Source: JAWVZU01 sp033722075 (GTDB lineage Bacteria > Pseudomonadota > Gammaproteobacteria > Xanthomonadales > SZUA-38). Taken from it: a stretch of DNA of 38,791 nucleotides. Shown piece by piece: positions 1 to 9,009 of the stretch. The stretch spans positions 1 through 38,791 of the forward strand of contig JAWVZU010000005.1 in assembly GCA_033722075.1 (NCBI GenBank), in the 5' to 3' direction. Position 1 is the first letter of the stretch. Each line of letters starts with the position of its first letter. The notes beneath the pieces were generated by a model, which was not told where the DNA came from, ran no database searches, and worked only from the letters and a program-made list of their open reading frames with translations. The position numbers and the translations under genes are program-made.

Positions 1-2491
1 CGCCAGGACCCGAACCCTTGACGTGATGACCGTAGATGGCGACCGGCATTGCGCTGGCGCGCCAACGGGCGGGAGCTGGGAAGGATCCTACCTGCGCATG
101 GACGGGGCCGTATACCGGCTCGAGCGCTTCACCCCGCCCAAGCGCGGAGATCGAACCCTCAAGGTCTATCCGCTGCGAGACGGCGTTTTCCCGCTCTGCT
201 CCAGTAAGGCCACCGGCACGAGCCGGATCGTCGCCAAGGGGACGAACAACCTGGACCTGGAGATCGATCTGATCTCGGGTGGCCGGCTGACACGGCAGGT
301 TGTCCCGGTCCAGGGAAATATCATTTACATGCCGGGCAGTGCGCCGCAGATCGACGCCGCGCTGGGCGAGAACATTTTCTGTTTCGAATCGGCCGGCGCC
401 AGTGGCGCACAGCTTCAGACCAGCGATACGAACCAGCAGGCGATGACCGTGAGCGGCCTGTCTGCTTTGCGCTACCGTACGTCGGATCGCGTCTTCGAAG
501 TCGAGACGACCTCGGCTCTCACCTGTTTCGCGCCGCCGGCAGCGCCGGAATTCACCTATCTAACGGCAGGTGAATCGGGTAGCTGCGAACAAGGAGAACA
601 GCTCTTCATCACCAGCTTTGAGCAGGCGCAGAACGAGCCGCCCTCCGACGTCGTGCAATTCCGGATGGACCTTCGCGTACAGCAGTCACCGGCTACACAG
701 ACCGGCGACGAACTGATCTACGAGATCGTCGTGCAGAATTGCACCGGCGCCTCGCTGAACAACGTGGCCGTCCGCGGCTTCTTTCCCTCCACGGGATCGC
801 AGGAGTCGACGGTTCTCCAGCAGGCACCCACTGCGACCGACTGCGCCGGTCTGGCATCCTGCGTGAACGTCAACGGCTATCTGAAGTACCTGATCCCGGA
901 GTTGCCCGCCAGTTCAACGCACACCGTTCAGGTCAGCCGTCCCCTCGCCCAGGGACTGCCGGGTGACATGGTTCGCCTGACGGCCGTGTCCGCGCTGGAT
1001 CCGGGCAGTTCGACGCTGCCCGCCCACGAGGCCAAGTCCTGGGACGTGCCTGTGGTCGACACGAACAACATTCCCCCCGTGCTGAATCTGGCCGTGGAGA
1101 CATCGCCCTTTGTCATGGACGAGGATGCAGGACCCACAACGCTCACCGGCTTTACGCTGGTTGCGACGGATGAAGATACCGGTTTCGCGAATTGCGGCGA
1201 CGGATCCTGTGTGTCCGTCAGTTCGTCGCCTTCGGGGCTGGTTTCCAATGTGAATGCCGGTTTTGACGTTGGAACCGGCACGGTGACCCTCGAGGTCACT
1301 CCCCAGGCCAATGCGTTTGGCGACGGCACCCTGGAAGTGTCCGTCTTCGACGACGCCGGAGCCGAATCCTCGCCGGTCAGCATCGCCCTGAGCGTGGCGG
1401 CAGTGAATGATCCGCCGACCTTTGAGATTGCCCAGGGCTTTGATCGTACGGCCGTATCCAAGTCGTTGACATTGACGGGGTCTACTTACTGCGTTCTGAC
1501 GCAGGGTTCAGCGAACGGTGATTTCGTACTGGAAGACCCGGCTTGTCCGACCCAATCGTGGGAGGCGTCGCCGACGTTCCCCGACGACGGATTGATTTAT
1601 AACGCATGGATCAGAAACGTCAGCGGCGGACCGAACGAGGTTGATGCTGCGACGGTGAACGTGACGGTGGAGAGCAATCCCCAGGGGATTATCGAAAACT
1701 GGATCTACGACGCCGAGACTGCCCAGCTGATCTACGATCTGGCGTCTGGCGCCAAAGGGTCCGCTCAATTGAGAGTGACCGCCGACGATGGCCAGCGGCA
1801 GACGAGTGTCCTGGTCGACATCAGCGTGGACAACGCGCAGCCGGTGATCGATGGCGGTGCGACCTCGACCGTGACCTTTGACGAGAACGCAACCGGGGTG
1901 ATCACTACGGTCACGGCCACCGATGCCGATGACGCGGCCTCGGCGCTCAGCTATGCGATCACCGGGGGTCCCGACGAAGCGCTATTCAGCCTGGATTCGG
2001 TCAGCGGCGAACTCACCTTCGTCACGCCGCCCGACTTCGAGGCACCCTTGGACGCCGACGGCGACAACGGGTACGAGGTTGTGGTCACTGTATCGGACGG
2101 CAGCGGCGGCACCGACAGTCAGTCGATTGCCGTTACGGTGCAGGATGTCAACGAGCCGCCCGTCATCGTGCTGGCACAAGCAACATTCAGCGTTTCCAGC
2201 TCGGCTGGTGAGGGCGATGTGGTTGTCCCGGCCTCCAATTACGATGCCAGTTCTGATCCGGAAGGTAGTACGCTCACGAACTGGCGGATTCTGTCCGGCA
2301 ACACGAAGACGGATACGGGCAGCCTAAAACCGTTCGCGATAAATGCAGTTTCCGGTGAGATTTCGGTGAACGATCCGAGCAATTTCGCCAGCACGACCAC
2401 TACCCAGTTCACCTTGGCCATTGTCGTCGCAGACGCGGCGAGCGGTGGACTGGACAGCGATCCTGCAGAAATCGTCATCGACGTTCAATAG
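1..2491 (+). CDS. Cadherin/DUF11-repeat surface protein, 5' truncated by window edge
   Basis: The reading frame is open from base 2 with no stop, so the gene starts upstream of the window and the GTG at 23 is not necessarily a start. Numbering from that GTG, about residues 205-335 look like a DUF11-type domain (LIYEIVVQN core). A cadherin/VCBS-like Ig module follows, ending in the linker NDPPTF. A good cadherin-type repeat lies at about 615-715, with TFDEN, an FSLDSVSGEL strand pair and the linker DVNEPP. A last related module runs to the stop. The acidic linkers suggest calcium binding and an extracellular location. The protein ends IVIDVQ, with no hydrophobic sorting tail, no PEP-CTERM or IPTL-CTERM motif and no LPXTG. 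It is probably a secreted or surface adhesion-type protein; the ligand is unknown. Confidence 0.8.
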   Translation, partial: ARTRTLDVMTVDGDRHCAGAPTGGSWEGSYLRMDGAVYRLERFTPPKRGDRTLKVYPLRDGVFPLCSSKATGTSRIVAKGTNNLDLEIDLISGGRLTRQVVPVQGNIIYMPGSAPQIDAALGENIFCFESAGASGAQLQTSDTNQQAMTVSGLSALRYRTSDRVFEVETTSALTCFAPPAAPEFTYLTAGESGSCEQGEQLFITSFEQAQNEPPSDVVQFRMDLRVQQSPATQTGDELIYEIVVQNCTGASLNNVAVRGFFPSTGSQESTVLQQAPTATDCAGLASCVNVNGYLKYLIPELPASSTHTVQVSRPLAQGLPGDMVRLTAVSALDPGSSTLPAHEAKSWDVPVVDTNNIPPVLNLAVETSPFVMDEDAGPTTLTGFTLVATDEDTGFANCGDGSCVSVSSSPSGLVSNVNAGFDVGTGTVTLEVTPQANAFGDGTLEVSVFDDAGAESSPVSIALSVAAVNDPPTFEIAQGFDRTAVSKSLTLTGSTYCVLTQGSANGDFVLEDPACPTQSWEASPTFPDDGLIYNAWIRNVSGGPNEVDAATVNVTVESNPQGIIENWIYDAETAQLIYDLASGAKGSAQLRVTADDGQRQTSVLVDISVDNAQPVIDGGATSTVTFDENATGVITTVTATDADDAASALSYAITGGPDEALFSLDSVSGELTFVTPPDFEAPLDADGDNGYEVVVTVSDGSGGTDSQSIAVTVQDVNEPPVIVLAQATFSVSSSAGEGDVVVPASNYDASSDPEGSTLTNWRILSGNTKTDTGSLKPFAINAVSGEISVNDPSNFASTTTTQFTLAIVVADAASGGLDSDPAEIVIDVQ

Positions 2492-2513
2492 GATTTCCCG
2501 ACTGCGTTGTGAC

Positions 2514-2538
2514 AACCCCGGCTTCGGCCGGGGTTTTT
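2514..2538 (+). terminator. Rho-independent terminator after the surface-protein gene
   Basis: A perfect 9-bp stem (AACCCCGGC 2514-2522, GCCGGGGTT 2527-2535) closes on a TTCG tetraloop, and its right arm runs into a T run at 2534-2538. It sits 22 bases after the upstream stop codon and before relA. This is a textbook intrinsic terminator with the extra-stable UUCG loop. Confidence 0.93.
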
Positions 2539-2564
2539 GTTTCTGGAAACAGCCTCCATAGAAT
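2537..2564 (+). promoter_or_regulatory. Predicted relA promoter giving a leaderless mRNA
   Basis: TTGTTT at 2537-2542 is followed after 16 bases by TAGAAT at 2559-2564. Only six bases (gggccc) separate the -10 from the ATG at 2571, so the expected transcription start falls on or next to the start codon. There is no Shine-Dalgarno in front of relA. The -35 element overlaps the T run of the preceding terminator. Inference from sequence only. Confidence 0.5.
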
Positions 2565-2570
2565 GGGCCC

Positions 2571-4721
2571 ATGAAGCGAACCGGTCGCCAGTACGCAACG
2601 CTTGACCAGTGGTGGGCCGAATACACGGCGGAGCGCGGCCCGGAGCAGCTGGACACCCTCGAGGCGGCAATTCGCCCGCTCCTGTCGCGAAGCCTTGCCC
2701 TGGAACCGGTCGAGGGCGTGTCGTCTCCGGAGCACCTCACCGAGACCCTGGCGATGCTGAAGGAACTCGGTATCGATCCCGATACCCTTGCGGCGACCTG
2801 CAGCTACTTTCAGGTGCGCGTCGGCCTCACGTCGGGCTCAACGGACCCGCTCGTGGCTCAGCTGGTGGAAATCGACAAGCTGGAGAAGGCCTACGACCCG
2901 GACCACTCGAGCAAGGATCCGGAGGGTCTGAGGCGTTTGCTGCTCGCCCTGGTGAAGGATGTGCGGGCCCTGCTGATCGCACTCGTCGACCGGACCATCA
3001 GCCTGCGGGCTGTTGCGTCGGCATCGGAAGGGCAGCGCCAAAGGTATGCACGGCGCATCGCCGCCATCCATGCGCCACTTGCGAACCGCCTGGGCATATG
3101 GCAACTCAAATGGGAGCTCGAAGACCTGTGCTTCCGCTACCTTCACCAGGATGTTTACAGGCGGATTGCCCGTTTGCTGGACGAAACCCGGACCAGCCGG
3201 GAGCGCTACATCGACAAGCTGGTCGCTTTCCTGGGATCCGAACTCGAGAAGGCGGGCGTTACCGCGGACGTGGCCGGACGCCCCAAGCACATCTACAGCA
3301 TCTGGCGGAAGATGCAGCGCAAGAACCTGTCCTTCGATCAGGTTTTCGATATCCGGGCGGTGCGGGTCCTGGTGGATTCGGTGCGTGACTGCTATGCCGC
3401 ACTGGGCCTGGTTCACGAACACTGGCAGCCGATACCCGGGGAATTCGACGACTACATCGCCAACCCCAAGCCCAACGGTTATCGTTCCCTGCACACGGCC
3501 GTATTCGGACCGCAGGGCAAGCCGGTGGAGATCCAGGTCAGAACCCGCCAGATGCATGAGGATGCCGAGCTGGGGGTTGCGGCGCACTGGCTCTACAAGG
3601 AAGGCGGTGCCCATGATCCCGGCTTCCAGCGCAAGCTCAACAGCATGCGCCAGCTGCTCGGCTCGGAGGGTGACGACGAGATCCTGGAGGACTTCGGCGC
3701 GGCGCCCGAGGAAGATGAGGACCGGGTCTACGTAATGACGCCTCGCGGAGACGTGATCGATCTGCGCGCCGGATCGACGGTTCTGGACTTTGCCTATCAC
3801 GTCCACACGGATGTCGGGCATCGCTGCAAGGGCGCCAAGGTCAACGGCCGCATCGTGCCGTTGACCTATGCACTACGTAATGGCGAGCAGGTGCAGATCC
3901 TGACCGGGCGCGAACCGGAACCGAGCCGGGACTGGATGGTCCCCAGCCTCGATTACCTGAAAACGCCGCGGGCGCGAGCCAAGGTCCGTCAGTGGTTCAA
4001 GAAGGTCGATTTCGAACGGAACCTGGCCGACGGCAAGGACACGCTGGAGCGGGAACTGCGCAAGCTGGGCGTCCCGCTGGGCAACCTCAAGGACGTCGTG
4101 GAGCGATTCAACAAGCAGGATCTGGATGGCCTGTACGCCGCCGTCGGCATCGGAGAGGTCACCCCCGGGCAGATCGCCAATGCGCTGACGCGCGATGGAC
4201 ACGGACACGAAGAGGACCGGGAAAGCGTTCGCGTGCCGCTGAAGCCCTCGCCGCCGCGACGTACCGCGGACGGTGGCGATATCCTGATCGAGGGCGTCGG
4301 CAACCTGATGACCTCCATGGCGAAGTGCTGCTCGCCCGTTCCCGGAGATCGGATCATCGGCTTCCTGACCCGCACCCGGGGCGTCACCATTCATCGCGAG
4401 GAATGCCCGAACGTCTCGCGCGCCATCAAGGCCGATCCGCAGCGTTTGCTCCAGGTCGACTGGGCCCACACCGGAGCGCAACAGTACGAGGCGGAGGTGG
4501 CCCTTTCCGGCTATGATCGCCCTGGGCTGGTGCGCGACATCGGGAACTTGATGGTCAACAGCAAGATCGAACTCCTCGGGATGAACACCAACGTGGATCG
4601 CGGGTCCGGACAGGTGGACGTCCGTCTTGCGCTGCGCGTGACGGATTTCGAGCAGCTCAGTCAGATCCTGAATCGGCTGGGCAGTCTTCCGAACGTCTTC
4701 GAAGCGCGGCGGATCGGCTGA
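2571..4721 (+). CDS. relA: GTP pyrophosphokinase RelA, (p)ppGpp synthetase
   Basis: 716 residues in the long RSH order: degenerate HD hydrolase region, synthetase, TGS, helical/zinc-finger region and ACT. The synthetase motif at 291-294 is EFDD, the acidic ExDD form typical of monofunctional RelA rather than the RxKD of SpoT. It is followed by the conserved NPKPNGYRSLHT and EIQVRTRQMHEDAELG segments. The N-terminal region lacks a recognisable HD dyad (the equivalent stretch reads LAATCSYFQVRVG), so hydrolase activity is not expected. TGS starts near 385, a Cys-Cys zinc-finger-type motif (AKCCSPVPGD) lies near 586, and ACT spans about 638-716. The known role is ribosome-dependent synthesis of pppGpp/ppGpp on amino-acid starvation. 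It is slightly shorter than E. coli RelA (744). The Ser/Thr kinase gene follows after 22 bases, suggesting co-transcription. Confidence 0.95.
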   Translation: MKRTGRQYATLDQWWAEYTAERGPEQLDTLEAAIRPLLSRSLALEPVEGVSSPEHLTETLAMLKELGIDPDTLAATCSYFQVRVGLTSGSTDPLVAQLVEIDKLEKAYDPDHSSKDPEGLRRLLLALVKDVRALLIALVDRTISLRAVASASEGQRQRYARRIAAIHAPLANRLGIWQLKWELEDLCFRYLHQDVYRRIARLLDETRTSRERYIDKLVAFLGSELEKAGVTADVAGRPKHIYSIWRKMQRKNLSFDQVFDIRAVRVLVDSVRDCYAALGLVHEHWQPIPGEFDDYIANPKPNGYRSLHTAVFGPQGKPVEIQVRTRQMHEDAELGVAAHWLYKEGGAHDPGFQRKLNSMRQLLGSEGDDEILEDFGAAPEEDEDRVYVMTPRGDVIDLRAGSTVLDFAYHVHTDVGHRCKGAKVNGRIVPLTYALRNGEQVQILTGREPEPSRDWMVPSLDYLKTPRARAKVRQWFKKVDFERNLADGKDTLERELRKLGVPLGNLKDVVERFNKQDLDGLYAAVGIGEVTPGQIANALTRDGHGHEEDRESVRVPLKPSPPRRTADGGDILIEGVGNLMTSMAKCCSPVPGDRIIGFLTRTRGVTIHREECPNVSRAIKADPQRLLQVDWAHTGAQQYEAEVALSGYDRPGLVRDIGNLMVNSKIELLGMNTNVDRGSGQVDVRLALRVTDFEQLSQILNRLGSLPNVFEARRIG

Positions 4722-4743
4722 TCGTGGACACTGCTTTCCGCTG

Positions 4744-7458
4744 ATGGTCGAGATTCCCGGGTACAAGATCGAGAAAGAGCTGGGCTCCGGCGGGATGGCC
4801 ACGGTCTACCTCGCCATACAGCAGTCGGTAGAGCGACAGGTGGCCCTGAAAGTGATGTCGCCGCTGCTGATGGTCGACCGCAGCTTCAGCGACCGGTTCA
4901 TCCGGGAAGCCCGGATTGCGGCCAACCTCTATCACCCGAACGTCGTGGCCGTCTACGATGTCGGCCTCCACGAGGGGCAGCCCTACATTGCGATGGAGTA
5001 CATGCCCGCGGGCGATCTCGCCGCACGCTGCGGCGGGAAGGCGCTGGAGTTGCCGTTCGCGACGCGCGTCGCGCGCGAGATAGCGACCGCTCTGAACTAT
5101 GCGCACGGAAAGGGCTTCGTGCACCGGGACGTCAAGCCCGAGAACATCCTGTTCCGGGAAGACGACACCGCAGTCCTCAGCGACTTCGGGATTGCGCGCG
5201 CGGTGGATTCGGCGACCCAGATGACGAAGACGGGCGCGATCATCGGGACGCCCCAGTACATGAGTCCGGAACAGGCGCGCGGAAAGGACCTGGATGGCCG
5301 GTCCGATCTGTATGGCCTGGGCATCGTGATCTTCGAAATGCTCACCGGCAAAGTGCCGTTCGAGGGCGCCGATTCGATTTCCGTCGGCATCAAGCACGTC
5401 ACGGAACCGGTACCGAAACTACCGCCCCGACTGGCGTTTGCACAGCCGCTGATGGACCAGTTGCTGGCGAAGAACCCGGAAGATCGTTTTCAGTCCGGCG
5501 CCGAGGCGGCCCGCGCGCTGCGCGAGTTCGAGACGCGATCCATCACCGGCGAGAGCGAGCGGGTCCGGACCCCAACACCGGAACCCGCGATCAAACGTCG
5601 GCGAACGACCGAGCCCGAGACCGCCTTTACGCCCGAGTTCGTACCAACGCCGGATCAGGGCTCGGCGCCGCCGCAGACCGAGGCTGAAGCGCCGCCGGCG
5701 GCCGAACGACCTGCCGAGCGCAAGGAGCCCGGTGGAGTCGGCGTATCGGCTACACCGCGACCCGATGGAAAGCTCCGCCAGGAGCCGACCCTGGGATCAC
5801 TGGATGATATCCGGAGCTTCGACCGGACCGTGGGACAGGCCCGTCTCGACGTGCTCAAGAAGAAGGCCCTGGGCCCACCCCAGAAGCGCCGGCGGACCTG
5901 GTTTCTGGCTTTGCTTCTCGTTGTCGCGGCGGCCGGTGCGAGCTGGTGGCAGCGAGAGCGGCTGTTGACCGTGCTGCCGAATCCCCAGGTGAACCGCCTG
6001 CTGGAGCGAGCGAGTTCCGCGATCGACTACGACCATTACTATGGCGAGACCCTGCAGTACGCCAATCGCCTTTATCGCCGCGTGCTGGAGATCGATCCGG
6101 ACAATCGCCGTGCCCGTGCCGGCCTGGAGCTGATCGCCCAGCATTTTGCGGATCAGGCCGAGCAGGCCTATGCCAACGGCAATTCGGTGCAGGCCGGGCT
6201 GCTGTTGGAACGGGCGCGTGAACTCGCGCCAGACCTGCCCCGGTTGGAGCAATTGCGCCGGGAATTCGAGGGTTTGATGACGCCCGGATTGGTGGATACG
6301 GTCAACGACCAGCCTGAGCAGCCGGTCAGCGACGGAGTGGATGCCCGAATCGCCACCCTCCTGGCCGAAGCCGAAAGCTTTCGAGCCCAGGGGGTTTTCG
6401 TCCGCCCGCCGGTCAACAATGCGCTGGCTCGCTACCAGGCCGTGCTGGCGCTGGATGAGAATCAACCTGATGCGATCGAGGGTATCCGGGATCTCCGCGA
6501 TGCGCTGCGCCAGCGGGTTCGGGGCGCGATCGCGTCGGAGGCTTTCGAGACCGCCGCATCGCTGCTGGCGGACCTGTCCATGGTGACCGATCCGTCGGAC
6601 CTCTCGACCCTGCGTGACGAGTTGGAGGCAGCGCGCCGGCGACAGCAGGCCGCGGAGGAAGGGCGCCTACGCCAGGCCGCTGAGCAGGCGCGTCTGGAGG
6701 AGCTTCGCAAGCGCCTCGAGGAAGCCGCTGCGTTGGCTTCATCCGGTGACCGGCAGGGTGCCGTCGCAGCCTACCGCGAGGTTCTCGCCGCCGATCCCGG
6801 CAATGCTGAAGCGCAGGGGGCAATCGACCGCATCGCGCGCAGCGTACTGGGACGTGCCGAGGTTGCGCTGGAGGAAGACGAACTTGATCGGGCCGAGAAC
6901 CTGATCGCGGAAGCCGCTGAGCTCGAGCCGCAGCTCCCGGGTCTGGAGCGGGCCCGGGACCGCCTGGAACTGTATCGCTCGCAACGCCAGCGACCGACCC
7001 TCACCGCGGCTCAGCGTGAGCGCATTGAGGGCTTGATTGCGGCAGCGCAGCAGGCGATGGACGAGGGCAACCTGATGGAGCCGCCCGGTGGGTCCGCCTA
7101 CGACAACTTCAAGGCGGCACTCAGCCTCGACCCGGACAACCCGGATGTGATAGCCGGCATGCGCAACCTGAGTGATCGCCTCGCGGCGATGGCCGGCCGC
7201 GCCGTCGACTCCGGAAACCTGGACATGGCCAGTGGCCGGCTGAACGATGCTCGGCAGACCGACCCTTTCAATCCGAGGCTGGACCCCTTGGCCCGCCGCG
7301 TGGCCGCTGCCTTCCGGCAGGCGACCCGTGCGGCCATTGCCGAGGCCCGCCTGGGAGAAGCGCAGACGTTCTTCGAGGAAGCTTCGCGCCTCGAACCCGA
7401 TCACGCAGACCTGGATCAACTGCAGCTCAGCCTGTTGCGCGCCCGGGAGGGTGGCTGA
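4744..7458 (+). CDS. Transmembrane Ser/Thr protein kinase with TPR-like C-terminal repeats
   Basis: 904 residues. Residues 7-270 form a complete Hanks-type kinase: glycine loop GSGGMATVY at 14-22, Lys36 in VALKV, catalytic HRDVKPEN with D129, DFG at 147-149, and GTPQYMSPEQ in the activation segment. A Pro/Glu-rich juxtamembrane linker (about 280-380) leads to one membrane segment near 385-404. The C-terminal half has TPR-like units of the form YxxVLxLDPxNxxAxxG, seen for example near 435, 575, 680 and 785, with a charged helical stretch around 625-660. Expected topology is kinase in the cytoplasm and repeats in the periplasm, so the repeats may sense an envelope signal or bind a partner. Substrates are unknown. 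It starts 22 bases after relA, so the two may form one operon. Its stop faces the convergent deacetylase gene 15 bases away. Confidence 0.9.
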   Translation: MVEIPGYKIEKELGSGGMATVYLAIQQSVERQVALKVMSPLLMVDRSFSDRFIREARIAANLYHPNVVAVYDVGLHEGQPYIAMEYMPAGDLAARCGGKALELPFATRVAREIATALNYAHGKGFVHRDVKPENILFREDDTAVLSDFGIARAVDSATQMTKTGAIIGTPQYMSPEQARGKDLDGRSDLYGLGIVIFEMLTGKVPFEGADSISVGIKHVTEPVPKLPPRLAFAQPLMDQLLAKNPEDRFQSGAEAARALREFETRSITGESERVRTPTPEPAIKRRRTTEPETAFTPEFVPTPDQGSAPPQTEAEAPPAAERPAERKEPGGVGVSATPRPDGKLRQEPTLGSLDDIRSFDRTVGQARLDVLKKKALGPPQKRRRTWFLALLLVVAAAGASWWQRERLLTVLPNPQVNRLLERASSAIDYDHYYGETLQYANRLYRRVLEIDPDNRRARAGLELIAQHFADQAEQAYANGNSVQAGLLLERARELAPDLPRLEQLRREFEGLMTPGLVDTVNDQPEQPVSDGVDARIATLLAEAESFRAQGVFVRPPVNNALARYQAVLALDENQPDAIEGIRDLRDALRQRVRGAIASEAFETAASLLADLSMVTDPSDLSTLRDELEAARRRQQAAEEGRLRQAAEQARLEELRKRLEEAAALASSGDRQGAVAAYREVLAADPGNAEAQGAIDRIARSVLGRAEVALEEDELDRAENLIAEAAELEPQLPGLERARDRLELYRSQRQRPTLTAAQRERIEGLIAAAQQAMDEGNLMEPPGGSAYDNFKAALSLDPDNPDVIAGMRNLSDRLAAMAGRAVDSGNLDMASGRLNDARQTDPFNPRLDPLARRVAAAFRQATRAAIAEARLGEAQTFFEEASRLEPDHADLDQLQLSLLRAREGG

Positions 7459-7473
7459 CACCCATCCTGCAGA

Positions 7474-8388
7474 TCAGTCGTTCAGCACTTCCAGGTGAGC
7501 CCGGACCGATTCCTTGAGCGCGGTCAGGCTGTAGCCGCCTTCCAGGGCCGATATGATCCGGCCTTCCGCTTGCCGCTCGGCGACCCCCAGAAGGGCCTCG
7601 GTCAGCCAGGCGTAGTCGTCGGTGGTGACATTCAGGTCGGCCAGCGGATCCAGCCGATGGGCGTCGAAGCCGGCCGAGATCATCACCAGGTGCGGTTCAA
7701 ACGCTTCGATTTCGTCCACCAGCCTCGCCCATGCTTCGCGGAATTCCCGCGATCCGGCACCTGGAGAAAGGGGGTGGTTGCGGATCGTCCCAGCGCCTCG
7801 CTCGTGCGCGTGGCCGGTGCCCGGATAGAGGGGGCTCTGGTGGGTCGATGCGTAGAAGACCCGCCTGTTGGTCTCGAAGATCTCCTGGGTCCCGTTGCCG
7901 TGGTGCACGTCGAAATCAATGATTGCCACCCGGGCCGAGGGATCACGGTCAAGCAACGCCGCCGCACCGACCGCAATGGAATTGAACAGACAAAAGCCCA
8001 TGGCCCGGCTCGATTCCGCATGATGACCCGGCGGGCGCACCGCGCAGAAAACGCGCCGGTGGGATCCCGACAAGGCCGTTTCGACTGCTTCGGCCACTGA
8101 TCCGGCCGCGTGCAGACCCGCCTCGCCGGAGGCGCTGGAAACGACGGTGTCACCATCGATGAACACCCGTCCCGAAGCGGGGATCGTGGCGAGAATGCGG
8201 TCGACGTAGCGGACAGGATGCACGCGGCCCAGCTCGTCACGGCTGGCGGCGCGGGACTGGCGGGTTTCCGTGCCGCTTAGCGAGGCCCGCTCGATGCTCT
8301 CCAGCACCGCGTCGAGGCGGCCTGCGTGTTCCGGATGGCCGGGCCCGGTGTCGTGTTGCAGGCACGCTTCATGGGTCAGAATCAACAT
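7474..8388 (-). CDS. Histone deacetylase family protein (AcuC/acetylpolyamine amidohydrolase type)
   Basis: The start is taken at the ATG at 8388 (MLILTHEACLQHDTG), giving 304 residues; an in-frame upstream extension would run into the preceding gene and has no family similarity. GAGGG lies upstream at a slightly long spacing. Diagnostic motifs are all present: GHPEHAGRL near the N-terminus, RPPGHHAE with the paired catalytic histidines, IDFDVHHGNGT and SAGFDAH supplying the zinc ligands (Asp, His, Asp), and the C-terminal EGGYS. It should be a zinc-dependent amidohydrolase removing acetyl groups from lysines, polyamines or similar substrates. The substrate cannot be read from the sequence. 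It lies 13 bases after the adenosyltransferase gene and is probably co-transcribed with it. Confidence 0.9.
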   Translation of the reverse strand: MLILTHEACLQHDTGPGHPEHAGRLDAVLESIERASLSGTETRQSRAASRDELGRVHPVRYVDRILATIPASGRVFIDGDTVVSSASGEAGLHAAGSVAEAVETALSGSHRRVFCAVRPPGHHAESSRAMGFCLFNSIAVGAAALLDRDPSARVAIIDFDVHHGNGTQEIFETNRRVFYASTHQSPLYPGTGHAHERGAGTIRNHPLSPGAGSREFREAWARLVDEIEAFEPHLVMISAGFDAHRLDPLADLNVTTDDYAWLTEALLGVAERQAEGRIISALEGGYSLTALKESVRAHLEVLND

Positions 8389-8401
8389 GCCCCGGTGGCC
8401 C

Positions 8402-8953
8402 TCAACGCCTGCGATCCTGTTGCCAGAGCACTTCACCCTGGCCGGTCGCCCGGGCCAGGCGCCGCGCAATCACGAAGAGCAGGTCGGAGAGGCGGTTCAG
8501 GTAACGGACGGCATCGGGATTGATCTCCGCGTCGGCTGCCAGGCTGACCACCCTTCGTTCGGCCCTCCGGCAGATGGTTCTTGCGAGATGGGCGGCGCTG
8601 GCGGCCGGGCCGCCGGCGGGGAGTACAAATTCCTTTAGCGGGGGCAGTTCCGCGTTGAAATCATCCAGTCGATTCTCGAGCCGATCGATGTGGGCCGCCT
8701 CGATCGCCCGGTGTCCCGGCATGCATAATTCCCCGCCGAGATCGAACAGGTCGTGCTGGACATCCGTCAGACAATCGTTCACCGCCTCATCGTCGCTATG
8801 GGCCAGAACCATGCCCACTGCGCTGTTGGCTTCGTCCACGGTACCGTAGGCATCGACCCGGAGATCGTCCTTTGCGACGCGTGTGCCGTCACCGAGGCCC
8901 GTGGTGCCCGCGTCGCCGGTTCGGGTGTAGATCTTGGAAAGTCTATGGCCCAT
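8402..8953 (-). CDS. PduO-type ATP:cob(I)alamin adenosyltransferase
   Basis: 183 residues from the ATG at 8953 (MGHRLSKIYTRTGDAG). The N-terminal TRTGDAGTTGLGDGTRVAKD and the RVDAYGTVDEAN segment form the ATP-binding signature of the PduO/MMAB family, and RTICRRAERRV near the C-terminus is the second conserved block. The enzyme transfers adenosyl from ATP to cob(I)alamin to make coenzyme B12. Longer in-frame extensions upstream would cross the Fur box region and were rejected. It is the first gene of a two-gene unit with the deacetylase-family gene. No B12-dependent enzyme or other cobalamin gene is visible nearby. Confidence 0.92.
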   Translation of the reverse strand: MGHRLSKIYTRTGDAGTTGLGDGTRVAKDDLRVDAYGTVDEANSAVGMVLAHSDDEAVNDCLTDVQHDLFDLGGELCMPGHRAIEAAHIDRLENRLDDFNAELPPLKEFVLPAGGPAASAAHLARTICRRAERRVVSLAADAEINPDAVRYLNRLSDLLFVIARRLARATGQGEVLWQQDRRR

Positions 8954-8978
8954 GAGATTCGTCCGATTGCGTAGGTTA

Positions 8979-9009
8979 TTGAGAATGATTATCATTTTCG
9001 AAAGATCAT
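8979..9009 (+). promoter_or_regulatory. Possible promoter of the iron ABC transporter
   Basis: TTGAGA at 8979-8984 matches the -35 consensus at five of six positions. The best -10 candidate is GATCAT at 9004-9009, with a long 19-base spacer, so the -10 is uncertain. The Fur box fills the spacer, as expected for Fur repression. Confidence 0.35.
8981..8999. promoter_or_regulatory. Fur box between iron transporter and adenosyltransferase genes
   Basis: The 19-mer GAGAATGATTATCATTTTC matches the Fur consensus GATAATGATAATCATTATC at 16 of 19 positions and is nearly palindromic. It lies 29 bases upstream of the iron-binding-protein gene and 27 bases upstream of the divergent adenosyltransferase gene. 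Repression by Fe-loaded Fur is the established meaning of such a site. Confidence 0.88.
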
